This document shows positions 6,843-10,889 of a DNA stretch of 10,889 nucleotides, one piece after another. The position numbers were made by a program, and so were the translations under genes. This DNA is from W0P28-013 sp051878315 (GTDB lineage: Bacteria > Bacteroidota > Bacteroidia > Bacteroidales > Paludibacteraceae), in the NCBI GenBank assembly GCA_051878315.1, contig JBJEJW010000050.1, forward strand, positions 1-10,889. Reading direction: 5' to 3'. The stretch's first letter is position 1; the number at the start of each line of letters is the position of its first letter. The notes below the pieces were generated by a model that was given only the letters and a program-made list of their open reading frames with translations, made no database searches and was not told the DNA's origin.

Positions 6843-9428
6843 ATGAGCAATAATACCATTATGCACAAAGTCAATTGGAAAACTCAAATTCTGCCGTATA
6901 TTTTTATCGGTATTGTATTTGTATTGGCAGGTGTCATTTATTTCTGGCCTGCGGTACAAGGTAAAATCATATATGCCGGCGATGGTATCAACGGACGCGC
7001 TGCCGTGGAGGAAGCCGTGCGTTACCATGAGGAGACGGGCGACTACTCGTGGTGGACAGGGTCGATGTTCTCCGGCATGCCAAACTATCAGATAGGCGGC
7101 GGAGGTGGGTTTGCGTTGGACAAGATACTGCAACCTATTCGCAAGTTTTTCTCTTGGGGCAATAGGAACACAGCCATGATTTTTGTATTCTACCTTCTGG
7201 CATTTTTCTTATTACTCCGCTCTTTCAAGGTGGATAAATGGCTTAGCATGGCAGGCGCATTCGCTATTGCGCTCTCCTCCTATTTCTTTGTAATTATTGC
7301 CGCCTCCCATCACGGGAAATGCTATTCTATCACATGGATGATGCTTGTGGTAGTAGGTTTCCTACTGACCTATCGTAAGCAGTACGGATGGGGCGCGCTA
7401 TTAGTGATGTTCTTTACCTATATCGGTTTCTTCCTGCACCCGCAGATGTCGTACTACATCTGCATGATGATAGGTATATTCTTCTTTGCCGAACTTGCCC
7501 AAGCATGGAAAACCAAAGAGTGGAAACATTTCGGCATCGCTACAGCGGTGTTTGCTGCCTCTTTCTTGGTAGGCATGGGCATGGGTAGTGCGAATATTTT
7601 CTCTAATCAAGAATATGCCGAAGAAACCATGCGAGGCGGGCACTCCGACTTGGAGAAAGAGACCGACGAGACCAACAAGACTAAGGGACTTGACCTTGAC
7701 TATGCCACGGCATGGAGTTACGGCATAGACGAGACCATGACTTTCCTGATTCCCAACTACATGGGCGGTTGCAGCGGGTACAACCTCGGCAAAGACTCGC
7801 AGTTGGAGCAAGACCTGCGCAAGATGGGTGTGCCTCCCGGTAGCGCAAAGAGATTCTGCCAATCGGCACCAACCTATCGGGGCGAGAAAGCCTTCACCAG
7901 CGGACCCGTCTATATGGGGGCGATAGTCTGTTTCCTCTTCCTGCTAGGCTTGCTGATAGTGAGCGGACCCTACAAGTGGGCATTACTGGTTGCCACACTT
8001 TTCTCCGTCTTCCTCGCGTGGGGACATCATTTCATGCCGCTCACGGAACTATTCTTCAAGTACTTCCCGATGTACAACAAGTTCCGCGCCGTGGAGAGCA
8101 TACTCATTGTGGCGGAGATAACGATTCCGCTGCTCGGCATACTGGCGTTGAAAGCCATCAGCGATGGCAAGCTGAATTGGAAACAGATGCGCAACAGCAT
8201 CTGCATCTCCGGCGGAATCACGGCAGCGATTTGCCTGCTGGTGGCACTCTTTGCCGGCACGATAGATGTAACCTCATCGTATGACGTACAATGGAAAGGA
8301 CAGGTGGGAGAACAGATATACGCTGCTATCCTTGACCAGCGCACTGCCATGATACGCTCCGACGCTTGGCGGTCACTGCTGTTCGTGGTATTAGGCATGG
8401 CAGTAACTTCCGCCTACGCCTATGCACGTTATAAGAAGGAAACAGTGAAGCATCTCAACCTCTACGCAGGTATCGCCCTTTGCGCATTGATAGTGGCAGA
8501 TATGTGGACGGTGGACAAACGTTTCTGCAACGATAGTTATTTCCAACCGAAGAAAGATGTGTACCGTGCTTTCAAAATACAACCCTACGAGGAAGAATTG
8601 TTGAAAGACGAGAGCCATTTCCGCGTACTAAATCTCGCGACCAACACATTCAACGAGGCACGGACGAGTTACTACCTCAAGTCTATCGGCGGCTACTCGG
8701 CAGCCAAACTGCGCCGCTACCAAGACTTGATAGACGTGCATATCGCGCCGGAGATGAATCCGCTCATGCAGGCGATTATGCAGACCAACGGTTTCATGCA
8801 GCCCTGCAACGGCGACAGCATCTTTCCTGTGCTGAATATGCTTAACATGAAGTATGCCATCGTGCCGCTACAAAACGGCAGTCAGATACCGGTACAGAAC
8901 CCCTACGCGATGGGCAATTGCTGGTTTGTGGACAGCCTGATTGTAGTGGATAACGCCAACGACGAGATAGCGGCCCTCAATCAGATAGATTTGCATACCA
9001 CGGCGGTAGTGGACAAGGCATTTACGGGCAATTTGGATATGACGCAGCCGTGTGTGGCTCCGCTCATGGCATTTGCGGAAAACCGAATAGAACTTACTAA
9101 ATATACTCCACGCTACATTGATTATTACGCCGAGAATGAGCATAACAAGATAGCCGTCTTCTCGGAGATTTACTACCCTCACGGATGGAAACTATATCTA
9201 TTAGATAAAGACGGCAACGAGGATAAAGAATTGACGCTCGCGCGTGTAAACTATATGCTGCGAGCTGCGGTGATTCCTGCCGGCACCCACAACCTGCGTA
9301 TGGTCTTCGCGCCGGAGAGTGTCCGCAAAGGTAATATTCTCTCCTTGGTGTGCTTCGCCATCATGCTACTGACCCTCTGCGGCGTAATAGGCTACGAGAT
9401 ATATGCTCGCCACCGCAAAAAAGCATAA
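6843..9428 (+). CDS. YfhO family multi-pass membrane protein (GT-C-like)
   Basis: This 861-residue integral membrane protein belongs to the YfhO family. The best-studied member, Bacillus subtilis YfhO, acts in glycosylation of cell-surface polymer. Bacteroidetes lack that polymer, so the substrate here is unknown. A first transmembrane helix (about 16-36) leads into an outside loop with YAGDGINGR (44-52), a position where GT-C enzymes carry an acidic catalytic residue. Many further helices follow to about residue 540, including SHHGKCYSITWMM (155-167). The family landmarks WSYGIDETMTFLIPNYMGG (291-309) are present. A large soluble region (about 560-825) precedes a last helix and a KK-rich tail. 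The start at 6843 fits the -7 box. Codon choice shifts after about codon 55: by hand count Glu is 23 GAG to 13 GAA, and Ile uses ATA in more than 40% of cases downstream of that point. No convincing GC-rich terminator follows. Confidence 0.9.
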   Translation: MSNNTIMHKVNWKTQILPYIFIGIVFVLAGVIYFWPAVQGKIIYAGDGINGRAAVEEAVRYHEETGDYSWWTGSMFSGMPNYQIGGGGGFALDKILQPIRKFFSWGNRNTAMIFVFYLLAFFLLLRSFKVDKWLSMAGAFAIALSSYFFVIIAASHHGKCYSITWMMLVVVGFLLTYRKQYGWGALLVMFFTYIGFFLHPQMSYYICMMIGIFFFAELAQAWKTKEWKHFGIATAVFAASFLVGMGMGSANIFSNQEYAEETMRGGHSDLEKETDETNKTKGLDLDYATAWSYGIDETMTFLIPNYMGGCSGYNLGKDSQLEQDLRKMGVPPGSAKRFCQSAPTYRGEKAFTSGPVYMGAIVCFLFLLGLLIVSGPYKWALLVATLFSVFLAWGHHFMPLTELFFKYFPMYNKFRAVESILIVAEITIPLLGILALKAISDGKLNWKQMRNSICISGGITAAICLLVALFAGTIDVTSSYDVQWKGQVGEQIYAAILDQRTAMIRSDAWRSLLFVVLGMAVTSAYAYARYKKETVKHLNLYAGIALCALIVADMWTVDKRFCNDSYFQPKKDVYRAFKIQPYEEELLKDESHFRVLNLATNTFNEARTSYYLKSIGGYSAAKLRRYQDLIDVHIAPEMNPLMQAIMQTNGFMQPCNGDSIFPVLNMLNMKYAIVPLQNGSQIPVQNPYAMGNCWFVDSLIVVDNANDEIAALNQIDLHTTAVVDKAFTGNLDMTQPCVAPLMAFAENRIELTKYTPRYIDYYAENEHNKIAVFSEIYYPHGWKLYLLDKDGNEDKELTLARVNYMLRAAVIPAGTHNLRMVFAPESVRKGNILSLVCFAIMLLTLCGVIGYEIYARHRKKA

Positions 9429-9433
9429 TGTGT

Positions 9434-9457
9434 TTTTATTTGCAAAGTAAATTCCGA
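9434..9457. repeat. 24 bp direct repeat, copy 1
   Basis: The 24 bases starting TTTTATTTGCAAAG differ from copy 2 (9488-9511) at one position only, G9447 versus A9501. The copy begins 6 bases after the yfhO stop. TTTATTT 9435-9441 can pair with AAGTAAA 9445-9451 around a GCA loop, using one G.U pair in RNA. Confidence 0.8.
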
Positions 9458-9487
9458 AAAATCATAAGATACTGAAAATCAGAAAGC

Positions 9488-9511
9488 TTTTATTTGCAAA
9501 ATAAATTCCGA
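9488..9511. repeat. 24 bp direct repeat, copy 2
   Basis: This is the second copy, offset by 54 bp, ending 5 bases before the ATG of the AlbA_2 gene. TTTATTT 9489-9495 pairs perfectly with AAATAAA 9499-9505 around GCA. The single difference from copy 1 keeps the hairpin in RNA. The repeat lies in the 88 bp gap between yfhO and the next gene, in which I see no clear TAnnTTTG box. Confidence 0.8.
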
Positions 9512-9516
9512 GACAT

Positions 9517-10889
9517 ATGAAAGACTGGAGAGAACTCGCTGTAGAAATCTTGAAAGAAAGTCTAAATCCTATTCCTCATGAATTAAGTGAGATGGATTGG
9601 AAGAGTGGTTTGTCTCCCAAAACAGACCGTTTGGCTCAGCATATCTGTGCTTTTGCCAACCACTCGGGAGGCGGTATGTTTGCGTTCGGTATCAATGATG
9701 ACGGTTCTTTCTGCAACCTAACCAAAGATTGTATTGATGATATCACAAAGAAATTAGGTAATATCGCTCATAATAATCTTTCTGCTTCCATTGATATAGA
9801 CTATGCAGTATTATCCTACGAAGGGCATTCGGTATTGTTTGTGTACGTACCAGAGCAACGAGAAAAGCCCATTCATTTACGAGGTAACGATATTCGCGAT
9901 TCCTTTTGCAGAATCAACGGGCAGACTATTCGAATGTCTGACTTACAAGTGCGCAATATGATTGCCACCTCTCAAGGATTGTCGTTTGAAGAACGAACAG
10001 CAAAAGACAATCTAAGCAGGGAGGAGGTTATGTCTTTGCTTGACTACAAAAAGTTTTTCGAACTGATTGATAAAGATGTACCTCAGTCTCAAGACTCCAT
10101 TCTTGCTCGGCTAAAGGAGTATAACTGCTGCGAGGGGAAAGAGGATTGTTGGCGAATTACCAATTTGGGAGCCATCTTATTTGCCAATAATCTGGATGAT
10201 TTTCGTGAGTTGCGCCATCGGCAAGTTATAGTCCGCAAGTATATAGGCACCAACAATAGGGATATTCAAATAGAACGAATCGGGAAATACGGCTATGCGG
10301 TCGGCTTTGAAGAGTTAATTCAACTCGTGATGCAATGTGTTTCTACGGAGAGCATAGACATTAAGCGTGAGAATGTGGCTGCATATCCTCGAGTAGCCAT
10401 TCGTGAGTTTATTGCCAATGCATTAGTTCACCAAGATTTCACTATCAACGGTATTGCTATCACGATAGAGATTTTTACTAATCGTATAGTGATTACCAAC
10501 CCGGGTGCTCCGCTTAACGATGTCAATCGACTGATAGACCTGCCTCCCAATTCCCGCAATGAGCAGTTAGCAGAAAAGATGTTCCTTCTTGGCTTTTGTG
10601 AACGTCGAGGCAGCGGCATAGACCGTGCCATTGCAGCCATAGAGAGTATGCACCTACCGGCACCCAAAATTGTCAAAGAGGAGACATGTACACGCATCAC
10701 ACTATATCCACATAAGGAACTTGCGGATATGACCAAAGAGGAGCGTATAGAAGCGTGCTACCAACACGCATGCCTACTCAACGAAGATGGGCTTACCACG
10801 AACAACCAATCGGTGCGTGAACGATTCAATTTGAATAAAACACAATCTTCCGTGGCATCAAGAATTATTGCAGATACATTAGATGCAGG
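9517..10889 (+). CDS. AlbA_2 (Schlafen-type) domain / GHKL ATPase-like protein, 3' partial
   Basis: The frame runs from ATG 9517 through 457 full codons to the window end without a stop. Residues about 20-145 match an AlbA_2 putative nucleic-acid-binding domain: WKSGLSPK (28-35), AFANHSGGGMFAFGINDDG (45-63), and RINGQTIRMS (132-141). Residues about 285-400 match the ATPase-like C-terminal module of this family: REFIANALVHQDF (296-308, the N-box region), NPGAPL (328-333), and RNEQLAEKMFLLGFCERRGSG (347-367). From about 405 the chain looks like the start of a winged helix. This is the usual architecture of proteins annotated as ATP-binding or transcriptional regulator. Function is unsettled in the family; some members sit near mobile or defence loci. 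The gene opposite in the 10428-10736 region is only a shadow. Codon use (about 17 GAA to 19 GAG) differs from the GAA-rich left-hand genes. Confidence 0.88.
   Translation, partial: MKDWRELAVEILKESLNPIPHELSEMDWKSGLSPKTDRLAQHICAFANHSGGGMFAFGINDDGSFCNLTKDCIDDITKKLGNIAHNNLSASIDIDYAVLSYEGHSVLFVYVPEQREKPIHLRGNDIRDSFCRINGQTIRMSDLQVRNMIATSQGLSFEERTAKDNLSREEVMSLLDYKKFFELIDKDVPQSQDSILARLKEYNCCEGKEDCWRITNLGAILFANNLDDFRELRHRQVIVRKYIGTNNRDIQIERIGKYGYAVGFEELIQLVMQCVSTESIDIKRENVAAYPRVAIREFIANALVHQDFTINGIAITIEIFTNRIVITNPGAPLNDVNRLIDLPPNSRNEQLAEKMFLLGFCERRGSGIDRAIAAIESMHLPAPKIVKEETCTRITLYPHKELADMTKEERIEACYQHACLLNEDGLTTNNQSVRERFNLNKTQSSVASRIIADTLDA

Noticed and set aside
6719..6874. N-terminal extension of the mltF frame to 6874, giving a hydrophobic, membrane-like leader
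   Set aside because: The extension runs through an exact -33/-7 promoter pair and past the yfhO start, and it would bury a good lipoprotein signal peptide. The real start is 6718 or 6727.
10428..10736. 102-codon minus-strand frame
   Set aside because: It is antisense to the conserved ATPase-like motifs of the AlbA_2 gene.

Overview
The window looks like chromosomal DNA from a Bacteroidetes bacterium, probably order Bacteroidales. The main evidence is Bacteroidetes-type promoter boxes (TAnnTTTG at -7, TTTG about 20 bp upstream) in front of the tRNA and the MltF-like gene. Supporting evidence is a DUF4296 lipoprotein, an archaeal/eukaryote-type prolyl-tRNA synthetase, a YfhO membrane protein, and gene starts with no clear Shine-Dalgarno. 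The genus cannot be told from the sequence alone.

Layout. Positions 1-219 hold the 3' end of gyrB (+), followed by an intrinsic terminator. A tRNA-Cys(GCA) with its own promoter and terminator lies at 373-443. A minus-strand cluster then runs from 3970 down to 553: lspA (signal peptidase II), a DUF4296 lipoprotein, a 105-residue protein resembling the small beta domain of amidohydrolases, and proS. The first two junctions overlap and the last gap is 22 bp, so this is very probably one operon, with a -7 box upstream of lspA. A second minus-strand pair runs from 6718 down to 4095: a lipoprotein of the MltF type (solute-binding domain plus lytic transglycosylase domain), overlapping by ATGA with an HD-domain phosphohydrolase of the SAMHD1/dGTPase-like type. 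Its promoter lies back to back with that of yfhO, an 861-residue multi-pass membrane protein on the plus strand (6843-9428). An 88 bp spacer with two near-identical 24 bp repeats follows. Then comes a plus-strand gene at 9517 that is still open at the window end, encoding an AlbA_2 (Schlafen-type) plus GHKL-ATPase-like protein.

How it fits together. Most of the window is core: DNA topology, translation (tRNA-Cys, ProRS), lipoprotein maturation (LspA with a lipoprotein beside it), murein turnover (MltF-like) and nucleotide handling (HD protein). The right third differs. From roughly position 7000 within yfhO, codon choice moves from GAA/CAA/AAA toward GAG/CAG/AAG and ATA, and the AlbA_2 gene also lacks the GAA bias of the left genes. 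With the repeat pair at the junction, this suggests an accessory or recombined segment beginning inside yfhO.

No stretch over 300 bases lacks a gene. I saw no insertion sequence, CRISPR array or phage gene. I found no clearly new system; the best leads are the yfhO mosaic boundary, the repeat pair beside the AlbA_2 gene, and the barrel-less amidohydrolase-like small protein.
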